The notes beneath the pieces are model-generated. The model was given only the letters and a program-made list of their open reading frames with translations, had not been told where the DNA came from and ran no database searches. The translations under genes were made by a program, and so were the position numbers. Positions 12,601 to 32,551 of a DNA stretch of 64,000 bases are shown here, in pieces. The stretch is from Membranipora membranacea. Its lineage: Eukaryota > Bryozoa > Gymnolaemata > Cheilostomatida > Membraniporidae. Within the stretch, counting starts at the first letter, position 1. The number at the start of each line of letters is the position of its first letter. The stretch is from positions 870,001 to 934,000 of the forward strand of contig OU612073.1 of NCBI GenBank assembly GCA_914767715.1, given 5' to 3'.

Positions 12601-15600
12601 CAATCATTCAGCCATACTTTCATATTAAATCCACCAATGTCTCCAATTTACCGTAGCCCAGAAAGCCGGATAAAATTAAACTTTTCTGCTGTGAATTTAA
12701 TTTAAAAAGGCCTGAATTGAATCAAACATTTCATTGAATTTAATCAAACTTTTCTGCATCAAACTTTTCTCTTCTGAATAAAACTTTTTTGTTCTGAATC
12801 AAACTTTTCTACTCTGAATCAAACTTTTCCGCTCCATTGATATCAGCCAACCTATATTTTATATTACTGGTTTTACATGTGTATATTGGAGCTAGATAAT
12901 CACGACTGAAGATACTGATTGATATTAGGTAGTTGTATAAAAAGGAATTATACGCTTGACAAAAAGTATTGACATATCCCACCACCATAGTAAGATAACA
13001 GTAATTGTTAATTGTTAAGGTAATGTCAAAGACCGATCCGAATATCAACATATCATATACCGTTGGAAAGCTGCCGAGCTACTGAGAATGAATACCTGAA
13101 CAAAAACTTGATTCGATGATGTTGTGTCATTAAAGGGAGGAAATGAGGCAGAAAACGCTGTTTTTGTCAAAGCAGATGGAGGAGTCAAATTAATTGCAAG
13201 AAATTTCAAAACAGGTGGAATGCATACTTAGAGATTGAGTTCATAGTAAAATTTGATTTTCTTTGATATACGACTAGTCTAAACTGACTTTTTACGTCAC
13301 GCCATACAACGCATTTTTTTTTGTGAAGCCGTGAAAATATGTGAAATTTCAATCATTAATTCAGAACAGATCATAGGCTCAAAACAAAATTAATTATGAT
13401 TTTCCCTTAGAGTACACTTCAAATGTCATACATATTGACTTTAAACAAATTAGCTCGCATATTGCGAAAACAGTGGACTCTCGAATACACCTGATATTTT
13501 TCGCATTTTTTGCATAACGTCAAATGTGCTGTCCAAATGACCAATATTGTGGCCAAAAAAAGTTTTTTTGAAAGTTCTCACATACGAAGCCGCTTTTATT
13601 ACCCATGGTGCACGCAGGAAATGCCAACAGAATTTTTCACGGCATCTTCGTTTTTCTTGAATTTAACGCAAAAGAACGGCCAAAAACACCTCAAAAGTCC
13701 CAAAAATAGCTGTTTTTTGGCATTCTTTTGCGTTAAATTCAAGAAAAACGAAGATGCAGGGAAAAAATCTTTTGGCATTTCCTGTGTGCACCATGGCTAA
13801 TGAAAGCGGCTTCGTATGTGAGAACTTTCAAAAAAACTTTGTTCAGCCACAATAATGGTCGTTTGGACAGCACATTTGATGTTATGCAAAAGTTGCAAAA
13901 AATATTAGCTGTATTCGAGAGTCTACTGTTTTCGCAATATGCAAGCTAATTTGTTGAAAATTAATAGGTATGGCATTTGAAGTGTACTCGAAGGGAAAAT
14001 CATAATTAATTTTGTTTCGAGCCTATGATCTGTTCTGAATTAATGATTGAAGTTTCACATATTTTCACGGCTTCTCAAAAAAAATGCATTGTATGGCGTG
14101 ACGTAAAAAGTCAGTTTAGACTAGTCATATATCAAAGAAAATAAAATTTTACGACGAATGCAATCTCTAAGTATGCATTCCACCTGGTTTGAAATTTCTT
14201 GCAATTAATTTGACTCCCCCATCTGCTTTGACAAAAACAGCGTTTTCTGCCTCATTTCCTCCCTAAAATGACACAACGTCATTGAATCAAGTTTTTGTTC
14301 AGGTATTCATTTTCAGTAGCTCTGCAGCTTTCCAACGGTATATGATATGTTGATATTCGGATCGGTCTTTGACATTACCTTAATGACATAATAGATAAAA
14401 GGTGGCGACAGGCCACTTAGAAGTCCGAGTCCATATCTTTCAACACTCCCACTTAGCTACGTGTATTTAAAAAACTTATAATTATATAAACACAGACATC
14501 AAAACATATCTCTCAGTCAAAGCACACACCAACAAACTCATGGGCGACCCAAACCCTGTCAGCTTTCAATATTTGATACTTCGCAAATAACATTCTCAAC
14601 AAAAGTAACTGAATCCAGTTATGGCTAGTGGTAAGGATAAGGTATCTGTTGACAAGCTTAGCAGCAAGAACTGCAGCACCTGTTGTTGATTCAGAGTGGA
14701 AAAGTTTGATGCAGAACAGAAAAGTTTGATGCAGAACAGAAAAGTTTGATGCAGAACAGAAACGTTTCATTCAGAGAAGTTTGATGCAGAAAAGTTGATT
14801 AAATCCAATGGAATGTTTAATTCAACTCAGGCCTTATTAAATTTAATTCACAGCAGATAAGTTTAATTTTATCCGGCTTTCTGGGCCACGGTAGACAGGT
14901 TACCTGCAGGAGAGTGTTGGAATCAAGCTAGGTTTGTATGCGTCTGGAGCCTCTATGATTGGATGTGGTGTTTTCAACGCAATCATTGCTATACAGAGGG
15001 CTGTCGAGCATCACAGGGAGGAGACGAAAGATCGAAATCAAAGAGCTGAGGTGTGTCTAAATAACAGCAAATGGACTAGTTTTCATATCATGTTGCATGT
15101 GAAACATGATGGTTTCCTATGGACATAGAAGTTGTGATATCTTGTATCATTTCATGTTCTCAAACAGACTTAGCTGTTGTCATATTTTGTATATTTTTAC
15201 ATTCCCAATCACACTTTGTGACGTCTTTATTCACATAGGCAATTTCCCCAGTTGTGATGGTTCTTGAATATCGCGCTTATACGTAATATACGTAACATAT
15301 ATACCAAGTGTGTACAATACAAACCTTCCAAGTTTCCTTATTCTTTATCAACTCTTTCCCTTACATATTACACTTTACCGATTATTTTCCAATGCAATAA
15401 AGCCTTGAGGTATTTGTGGTGAAAATTAGCCTAGAATTCAGGCCAAACATTGGAAATTTTGTGCCTAAAATTGAAACTTATCAGCTTTCAAGCCCCAAAT
15501 AATTTGGAAACACCGTCCCGCAGGGTATTCAATGATGCTGATGCTGAATTGTTGTTATCCTATTGTAAGTGGTTTTCAAGATAACCCTCTTTTCAGCTCC

Positions 15601-15680
15601 TTTTTCCTATGCGGCGTGGGTTAAAAGTACAAAACTGGAAGAGGACAACTGGGTCAGATGGGAAGAATTCACAATTCTGA
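9653..15680 (+). CDS. Small single-pass membrane protein, four predicted exons, function unknown
   Basis: I do not recognise this gene. Four exons join in phase 0: 9653-9670 (MSATRK, donor GTAAGA), 11334-11435, 14910-15050 and 15597-15680 with a TGA stop, giving 114 aa. Exon 2 is basic and helix-prone (HKELHHQSAKQKLLALEKEG), probably a short coiled coil. Exon 3 has one hydrophobic segment (LGLYASGASMIGCGVFNAII) followed by a highly charged stretch. Exon 4 is basic. Exons 1-3 read like real coding sequence; exon 4 is weaker, and further exons may exist. The gene runs divergently from RTK-A. Its second intron holds the 2.24-kb foldback element, whose right end lies 18 bp before exon 3. Confidence 0.6.
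10057..10957. other. 900-bp segment present only in the first duplicate copy
   Basis: In the second copy the sequence passes directly from the equivalent of 10,056 to 10,958 (at about 44,068). No clear terminal inverted repeats or target-site duplication are visible. It could therefore be an insertion here or a deletion there. It carries a minus-strand open frame of 111 codons (10,074-10,409) beginning after an AG that could be a splice acceptor. I do not recognise that protein. Confidence 0.8.
12468..12524. repeat. Hairpin centred on HindIII site
   Basis: The arm reading GAGTTTGTGGCATTCTGTTA is repeated in inverted form around a central AAGCTT, with one short offset. The stem is about 25 bp with almost no loop. 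It lies about 125 bp left of the large foldback element. No gene overlaps it apart from the intron of the small gene. Confidence 0.8.
12651..14891. mobile_element. Foldback (long inverted repeat) element
   Basis: The ends are inverted copies (CCGTAGCCCAGAAAGCCGG against CCGTGGCCCAGAAAGCCGG in reverse), each bordered by TA. The outer arms (about 12,651-12,832 and 14,700-14,891) contain tandem units of about 17-20 bp built on AAAAGTTTGATGCAGAACAG. The inner arms (about 13,015-13,687 and 13,711-14,384) are nearly perfect inverted repeats with a loop of about 23 bp. Non-matching segments of 182 and 315 bp separate outer from inner arms. No transposase frame was found, so it looks non-autonomous. 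If transcribed through it would form a very long hairpin RNA. The TA borders suggest a TA target-site duplication; that is inference. Confidence 0.85.
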
Positions 15681-17100
15681 TCTGTTAACAGCTTCGTAAA
15701 GTTTGTCTTCACTATTGGTTTGGACTGTGAAGTCAACACCTTTCAATATCGCCAATAACCAAGTCATTGTAAGATGGTGTGCTGTGCTACCGCCGTGATC
15801 TGCAAGAGTGTCACAGGCTTTTATGGGAAAATTTGATTTGGTTGAGACAGAACACTAAATCTGCTTGATTAGGGAGGGGAGGGGGGGGGGGGTAGGTTGA
15901 AAGGTTGAATAGTGAAGTAAATATGAAATAATTATAACGGCTAATTATTGAGTGATTAAGTACCGAGTGCTAGTCAAATATTCTAGTTCATTGTTTTGTG
16001 ATGATTGCTGACGATAATGAAACGAGCTTCCCTCTAGGGCTAAAATCGACTCTGGTAAATTGGTATCAAATCGAAACGTTTTATCTAAAAGACCACCACA
16101 ATATAGAGACTGATTCAGTTGCTAAATGTCATTTCAGATTAATATAGCGATGAACTGGTTTTATGTTTTCCACTTGAGGGATTTTCCAATCTTTATTCGG
16201 CTATTTCGACTAGCTTGGGAAGCAAATACCAAATAAAGAATGATCTACCCAACGCAACCCTGTACATCCCTATACAACTTTTACATCAACACAATCACCA
16301 TATAAAATTTGCCACGTAATTTTGGATTCCATGTAATGCTTTAATTTGATGTCATTGTTGCGACAGAAATCATATTGTGTGGAACATACAGGATGGAATA
16401 AATGTGACTTATTTGTCTGTTATTTCAACATCTGTGTTTAACCTTTTTGGCTTTTCATTATATTGATTAATTGAATCTAAACACACTGCTGGTAGCATTG
16501 TTCATTTGTTTCCAATTTGGTTCATGACATGAAGCTCAACCACAAAAAAGGGTCTGAAATGATGTGTGAATGCCTGTTACACAATTTCCTGGAAAAGAGA
16601 ACAATCACCAAACAAAATTTTATGCTTGCAGCCCGCAGCATCTTTTTCTGACAAACAATGAATTTAAGTCAAAGCATTACTCGGCAAGTGGTATACTCTG
16701 ATTATATTGATGTCTGAGTTTTATTTTATGAACAATATTGTGTACAACCTCAATTGACGATGTTTTGATAACATTTTGTGTACCAGCATGCATTGTCAAT
16801 CAGATATTCTGACAACCAACAGTGCGATGGTGATTTGGTTATCTTCGCCGTTTTGTATTCAGGGACGGTTTGGATCAGTATAAAATGGACACCCATCATG
16901 TGTAGATGTCACTTGTCGCTTGAATTTCAGAGAATACATAGCATTACAAAGGTGAGTCTGAATTTTCTTCATATAGCGAGGAATTCTATCAACAATTAAA
17001 TTAACTGCATTCTATAGAGTCGAAACAGACAAAAAGTTGGCAGTTTAAACTGCAGATACGATTAAATTCAAATGCTTCACTTCAGTGGCGTATATTAGCA
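15681..17100. other. Spacer without recognised genes
   Basis: AT-rich sequence with a poly-G run near 15,878-15,893. I see no exon with convincing borders. A 73-codon frame at 16,778-16,999 has no supporting features. Confidence 0.6.
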
Positions 17101-17124
17101 CTCACGGCCCACAGAAATCCGTGA

Positions 17125-17210
17125 GTGGCTGAATAGCTCAGTGTGTAGAGCGTCCGCTTTGTAATCACTGATAATAAGTTTGTCGTGGGTTCGAATCCCA
17201 TCAAGATCAG
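17125..17210 (+). repeat. tRNA-like SINE head or tRNA relic
   Basis: It has an A-box-like segment (TAGCTCAGTGTGTAGAGCG) and a perfect B-box/T-arm (GGGTTCGAATCCC with a 5-bp stem). The 5' bases do not pair with the 3' end and the anticodon stem is poor, so it is unlikely to be a working tRNA. A T-run follows, as at a polymerase III stop. Most likely the head of a tRNA-derived SINE. Confidence 0.6.
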
Positions 17211-17366
17211 TTTTTTTTCAAATGGGTGCTTTATAACTGGAGCATTTTTACCGTAATCTTCTACTGCTATTGAGTTGTTTTCTGAAAGTACCCAACAGCT
17301 CAGTGAGCTATTGAAATACCTCTCTGCTTGCACTATTTTGCTACCGATATGCAAAAATTTCCGTGG

Positions 17367-17440
17367 TGGGAGGGCGCTTAAGCGCCCCTCCCACACCCTC
17401 CCCGCCACGCCTACGGCGTGTGGATCGGGCTGCGCCCGAT
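17367..17440. repeat. Three adjacent GC-rich hairpins
   Basis: Three stem-loops in 74 bp, in otherwise AT-rich DNA: 17,367-17,394 (arm GTGGGAGGGCGCTTAA, one bulge), 17,406-17,420 (CACGCC TAC GGCGTG) and 17,424-17,440 (ATCGGGC TGC GCCCGAT). They follow the tRNA-like segment by about 160 bp and may be the tail of the same element. Confidence 0.85.
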
Positions 17441-17577
17441 TATTATGCTCATCTCTGAAAAGTCAGTGAGTGAAATTTTTTAGAATATACGCCCCTGCTT
17501 CACTTTTCCATATTGATCCGGTCTGTACTATGTATCCTATGGTCTCTTATAAATACGTTGTCTAGGCAGATATCGAT

Positions 17578-17682
17578 ATGAACATGAAGCTGTCTGTCTG
17601 TTTGGTCGCTCTGAGTCTGTTTACGTTCGCTGAGGGAAATTCTATAATACTATATTTCAATTATAGATTTATAACTCAATAA
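17578..17682 (+). CDS. Short ORF with signal-peptide-like start, uncertain
   Basis: A 34-codon frame starts MNMKLSVCLVALSLFTFAEG, a typical cleavable signal peptide, and ends at TAA. A TATA-like TTATAAATA lies about 30 bp upstream of the ATG. It could be the first exon of a secreted protein whose other exons I cannot find, a very small secreted peptide, or chance. Confidence 0.25.
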   Translation: MNMKLSVCLVALSLFTFAEGNSIILYFNYRFITQ

Positions 17683-18891
17683 AATGTTATCAGTCGGCTA
17701 TGTTGAATTATAACTGATTGAATTCATTTTAGTAACAAGAGTTCAAGGGTAATGGAAGCATATGCATGTGAATAAACATATCTTACTCTCTCTCTGAAAT
17801 TCTCTCTCCGAAAACTTGAATCTAAGCTGTAGATCAAATACTTCGCTGTTTCTTGGCTAGTGGATATGATCATATGGTTAACTGCCAGGCATTCTGTGCC
17901 GAATCTGGATGCTCTGAATCTTACCGCGATGAGCTTAAAGCTTGCTGGTGCGACATTTAATAATCTGGACACTCCTATTGTTTTTATGACATGGAAACAT
18001 CGATAGTTCAAAAATATAAACGATTGTTCAATATATAAATGAAGCTGATTCTATGCTCAATGATATATAATACTCAATAATAATTATAGTTATGTGCGGA
18101 CGAGAATAACTTAGGAGCAGAAATAATTACACTCATTATATTGATGATGCTGCACATGTAGTCTAAGCCCCCCAGACTTTTGCCCCTCGCCCGACGGCCC
18201 ACGGCGAGGGAAAGTCTGATCGAACAATGTAGGATCTTGCTGGAGTTGTCTGCTATTGAGTGTTTTAAATTAATAAAGGGGAGCACTGAAACTGCGATAT
18301 TTATTGATTTCTATTCATGCCACCTACTGTATTGCTCCAGGTATGAGAGTTTTCCAGTCAGACTCTGGGAAAAGTAGCCTCATGTTTGGGCAATACCCAT
18401 GAGCAGAGATATTCACTGTCAAGGAGTGAAGAAAATCTCAACCAGAATTTCTTTCATTTTAAGGGCGGTCATTCATGACATTGACAAAAGGTCATACAAT
18501 GTGTATCATTGGACCCTAGGCTATAGTAAGATTAATGTAGAAGTAATGAGAGGAAAAATCCAGAAAAAATCCTGCAATAGTGCATAGACTACTGCGCGCA
18601 TGACATCTAGACTGTTTCTCTGTAACTTCATTTGAAGTTTGTGACTATAAGTTTGTTGCTGCATGGATGTCCAAAAAAATGCAAAGCTAGATCTCCATTC
18701 GAATAGGCATAACATTTCAGTAAAGTGTGATATGCGTTGACAATGGTTTAGCAAAAAAAAATGGAAAAATGCTATAAAGTTTTGAGATAACATATTTGAT
18801 TGACAACCCTTGCAATGGTGATTACTAAATAATAATACTACAGGCTTCTAGACTAATTTTTGCTCAAATATATAAGCTGGGCCTTGTTACA

Positions 18892-18920
18892 CCAAGGAGT
18901 TAGAGTCTCTAACTCCTTGG
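18892..18920. repeat. 29-bp palindrome, CCAAGGAGTTAGAG family
   Basis: Near-perfect palindrome CCAAGGAGTTAGAG / CTCTAACTCCTTGG. Related copies are at 26,026-26,049 and 31,897-31,924. See findings. Confidence 0.9.
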
Positions 18921-19744
18921 TTACACCAAATTTTCTTCTAATTTGATTTGGAAATCTCATAACCAATGCGCAGATACAAAGTTACTCCTTCTCACTGTTA
19001 GGTCTGTGATGCTTTGATAAACCTGCCATAGAAAAAGCTCAACAAACAGTTCAGATCAAAAAAGTTGTCATGTTAGCCGGCTCGCTGCAGATTTTAGTTA
19101 TTCAGAGGGTCAGGTAGGGTCAGGCCTGTTCACCTTATTTGACAACTATCCTTTTTAGATTATTTGTACTCATATGCATCACTTTCATTGCTAACTATTG
19201 CTTTTCTGCGTACAGTTACAATTGATTTATTGGTGTTTGTTGTAACCGGATGAGATGAAAAAGTGTAAAATGATTTGCTACTCTATACTATGTTGAACAC
19301 ATGATGACAAGACATGAATGGTCAGTGCTTGATAGAGGACAGTGGCGTTCATGTTTGTTTGGCATGATCTGACTCACTGGTACCCTAGCATTGCCTGTGG
19401 CAGATTATTTCTTGTTCTAAACACTTTCAGTGCTCAGCTGCCCAAAAACTGATAATGGCATTAATCATTTGACGGAACGGGTCCTGCTATGAGGGGTCAT
19501 GTCCATATAATATGTATTGTACATCAATTAGTTGATGGTGTTTTCTCACACAAAAACAAAGGCAGGATAAGGCAAAGGTAACTCTACAGGAAGATTGTTT
19601 GTTTCCCAAGTCATCTAAATCGAAGAGTTGACAACATAAATCGACGTGCAAAACTATTGATCATGTTGGTCCGATCACTACAACAGGGAGGGTGGGATCC
19701 CATCCTCCCTGACTACAAGACATTGATAATATTTAAAAAAAAAA

Positions 19745-19750
19745 TTTATT
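19745..19750 (-). terminator. Candidate polyadenylation signal of RTK-B
   Basis: AATAAA on the minus strand, about 235 bp past the predicted RTK-B stop. Confidence 0.4.
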
Positions 19751-19984
19751 CCTTTGCTGTACATTGATTTGCCTTCTCGCTGGTCACGGGAAGACAACTT
19801 TGACCAAATGTTATGACTCTGCTGAACCGGCAATCATATTGAAGCCCTAAATATTTTAATTCTCATTATAACATATTATTGTTTCTACATTAAGCAAATA
19901 CTTTTTTACAAGTACAGTCATATTGAGATGCTATCTCTATGTCAAACATATATGTGTATATATCTGGGTAATTCGCTACATAAT

Positions 19985-29386
<9,402 letters not shown>

Positions 29387-31896
29387 TCCTGGATCTGATA
29401 ATCTTTCAGTTGAATGCTCTAACTACACCTGAGAATATACCAGATATAAAGGGAAACTTTTAATACATCATTGTAGTTAGTGCTTGCCAATTCAGGGAAT
29501 ACCTCAACGGATGAATGTAACGAATTCTATCCAACTATGACCTGAGCATCAAAAAATGCTGATCTCTTTTTAAAATTTTATCATTGTTCAAACATCTAGA
29601 TATCAATACCGCAACGCATCCACAGTAAAAGGTGATTAGGTTTTTAGAGTTCTGCAAAACTCTTAAAAAGTCAACTGAATTGTCTTAGGTTTGTGTTTAC
29701 TGTGATTTAGATAACTTTATATGACATTAAAATATTTGAAGAAGATTTAGATAGCTTTTCAACATTCATCAACAGATTAGAATATAAAAGGGTAGGTGCT
29801 GAAAATATTTTTGTATTCCCTGTAAACGGTTTTTACCATGGTACAGCATTAACAAACTGATTTATGAAAAATGAATATGGGTTAATAATATACACGAATG
29901 AAAATTAAGTACCGATGATCATTAATCCCTGTTCATAGATGCCATTTATCTTCTAAAATATCAGATCACCTTACTATAGGAGGCATCAGCCTCTGCAGAA
30001 TTTTTTGAACGCAAAGTGAACAATATCTACTTACAGTTACAGTCTCTCGTCACCTACACGGGATTCCTCCCGACACGTATTTGTATAAGGCATTTATAGC
30101 ATAACATCATCACAAAGCTTTTCAAACCTTACTCAAGATAAAGTTGACAATGAGATCAATCAAGCTTAGCAATAAACTAATATAGCTTATTCCATTTAAT
30201 CAAGTATGCATATATTTCCTTCTTACAAAATGCTTAGTCATCCTCTTGAAAATGTTGAACACATGAGGTTATTGGCGTGGTAACAAGCGTAGAAAATTTT
30301 GAGCACTAAAACAACTTAAATAAGACTAATTAGTTCTACAAATTGTGATTTTTTGTTGTGAAAAAGTTATTTTTTCAGAGTACCAACTTGGAAACTTGCC
30401 AAAGCAGAAAATATTCTAATGCCGGCGAGTGCGATGATCACCCTATCACTATCATGTACAATCAACTGAAAAGCTCTCAATGATAAACTGACAACCAATA
30501 TGAAGACTCTCAGACTATGATATGCTAAAACTCAGATTTCTTTCAATTGAACAGACTGCATGTCGTTCTAACAATACTGTTGTGAGCAGACCGAAGGACT
30601 TAATATTACCGGCTGTCAGCAGTTAGACACAGTGGAGTGGTTCAATGCACAACTTATTAACATATACGGTAAGAGTCATTGTATCTGAATCACATAGCCC
30701 TAGAGAAATCCTCCTCAAATATGATCATCCTACATTATATCAAAATAGCACAACGTCATGGCATGAGGTCATGCGCAAACCAACATTTTTGGAATCAATG
30801 TTGAATACGCTTTTAAACGATATATATGATGTCCAAATCGGTCAACGTTGTTACGTTTCATTTCAAAGTTGAGTCCATTGAGCAACATCCGCACAATATC
30901 TGAGCAAACAATTGCAATCCGTCAACAAAAACACTTTTTAAACAACAAACAAGTACAGTTATTCATGTGTTGTTATTTTTGCAAGGTCATGTGATTTCAA
31001 CTTGTGTGTTGGCAAATTAAGCTGATAATTATGCCATATTAATTAATTTAAGAATAACCGCATTTCCTTACAGAATTTCCTTTTACTATACTGCCCATTT
31101 GCCAAACAGGTTTCAAATCGTGTCACAAATATATTATTGTGTAATATGTCACATAATTTACCGCCCCCGGGAAACATCACCTCAAGCACATACCCCTTTT
31201 CCTCAAACTCGATCTTTGATCTACTTCAGGATTATTGCGAAACAATTTAAGCTCATATTATGTGATTACAAATTAGGTCACTCAATGTAAGCATACAACA
31301 AGTACAAATGTATGAATCCAATTAATTGATCGGAAGAAACACAATAACGTGTCAATTAAAAAAAAATAAAGGCTGCACAATGAGTATACGCTGAAGATCG
31401 GATAAACAAATTCAAACCAGAATCCGCTTCACCACATGGTGTAAACTACTATATTTTGTTGCCTCTGACACCGTAGTCTTCTCTTGTCTACAATGCTACA
31501 ATACTACGATACAGAAGCTGGCTTTTTTAATCATTGATCAGAATATGTTCGATTTTTGAAAAAGTCCGGATCATTTCTTTTCAAAAGACATCATGTCCTT
31601 GGAAGATAACTGCATTACATTCGATTTGCCGCTGTATTTTTCTGTTTTATTGTGCGGCTAGATGTTATCAGACTTCTTGAAGTCTTGTGAAAGTTCAACA
31701 ATGGGACTAGAGAGTCGGGATGGGTCATAATATTAAGTGTTCAAATTTGTGAGCTGAATCATCTGAATTCCGTTCCTGGTGCATGCTTGCATTCCTGGAT
31801 TCGTAGTGGCACGCAAGTTCCTCCAACCCATGTACATGGGGAATGGGAATCAAAACACCGTGCCTCAACCAAAAGACCTTGAACTTATAAATGTGA

Positions 31897-31924
31897 CCAA
31901 GGAGTTAGACTAACTAACTCCTTG
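31897..31924. repeat. Palindrome, CCAAGGAGTTAGAG family
   Basis: CCAAGGAGTTAG and CTAACTCCTTG arms around a short centre. Third member of the family in the window. Confidence 0.85.
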
Positions 31925-32409
31925 ATGCGACAATTGGTATATAATCTGTAGCACAACTATCAGTTGACTCATCATGTTCGCTGATCAGTTTGAGATCAAT
32001 AGTTTATTTAGATATCATTATGATGATGAAGTGACAGTGTTTGCAAAAAACTTCCTTTGTGTATTTGTCATCCGGAATACTTACATTGCATGCTCTGATA
32101 ATAAAAACAGTCACATAATAATTAAATCACTCACAGTTACTGACCAACACGAAGCCAACATTATTGTGGGTGTTGTCTACTCTTTGTTCATGGGAAGACA
32201 ACTAAATTTAACGTAACATGATATAAAGTTGTTTCCCTGCTGAGTCTCCAAACATTGAGCTGAAGCAATAGTCAATTAAATTATCACTGAGCAAACTAGA
32301 AATATTATTAGCATAGAAAGGGCAGTACCTCAGGAACATGTCAAAATTTCCCCTCCATTAATAGAAGTTATTATTTACAATGTTCGGATAATTACGCTGT
32401 ATGAAAAAG

Positions 32410-32415
32410 TTTATT
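32410..32415 (-). terminator. Candidate polyadenylation signal of RTK-C
   Basis: AATAAA on the minus strand, about 137 bp past the RTK-C stop codon. Confidence 0.45.
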
Positions 32416-32551
32416 TAAATGTAAGGAGAAAAATAACAAACAATAAGACTTCACTGTGAACTGAAGGCACCCGACACCTATCACTGTCTTCTTAATCAGA
32501 CTTTTCTATTGATTTGTATATCTTGACTTTTGACCCTTGTCTCTCATACAG

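Larger units (their letters stand above)
17683..19984. other. Spacer 3' of RTK-B with palindromic repeats
   Basis: No gene recognised. It contains a GC-rich palindrome at 18,173-18,218 (CAGACTTT...AAAGTCTG arms around CCTCGCC/GGCGAGG) and a 29-bp palindrome at 18,892-18,920. The 3' end is presumably RTK-B 3' untranslated sequence. Confidence 0.6.
29387..32551. other. Spacer between RTK-B start and RTK-C stop
   Basis: Contains the upstream region of RTK-B and the 3' region of RTK-C. I see no further gene. Open frames at 30,645-30,872 and 31,974-32,216 lack homology or splice support. A segment near 31,830-31,870 (GGGAATCAAAACACCGTGCC) resembles repeat sequence inside the RTK-A and RTK-C introns near 2,000 and 36,020, suggesting a dispersed SINE-like repeat. 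Confidence 0.6.

Noticed and set aside
17082-17408. 108-codon minus-strand frame containing GFEPTT
   Set aside because: That peptide is what the T-arm of tRNA-like DNA spells when translated in reverse; the frame covers the SINE head and hairpins.
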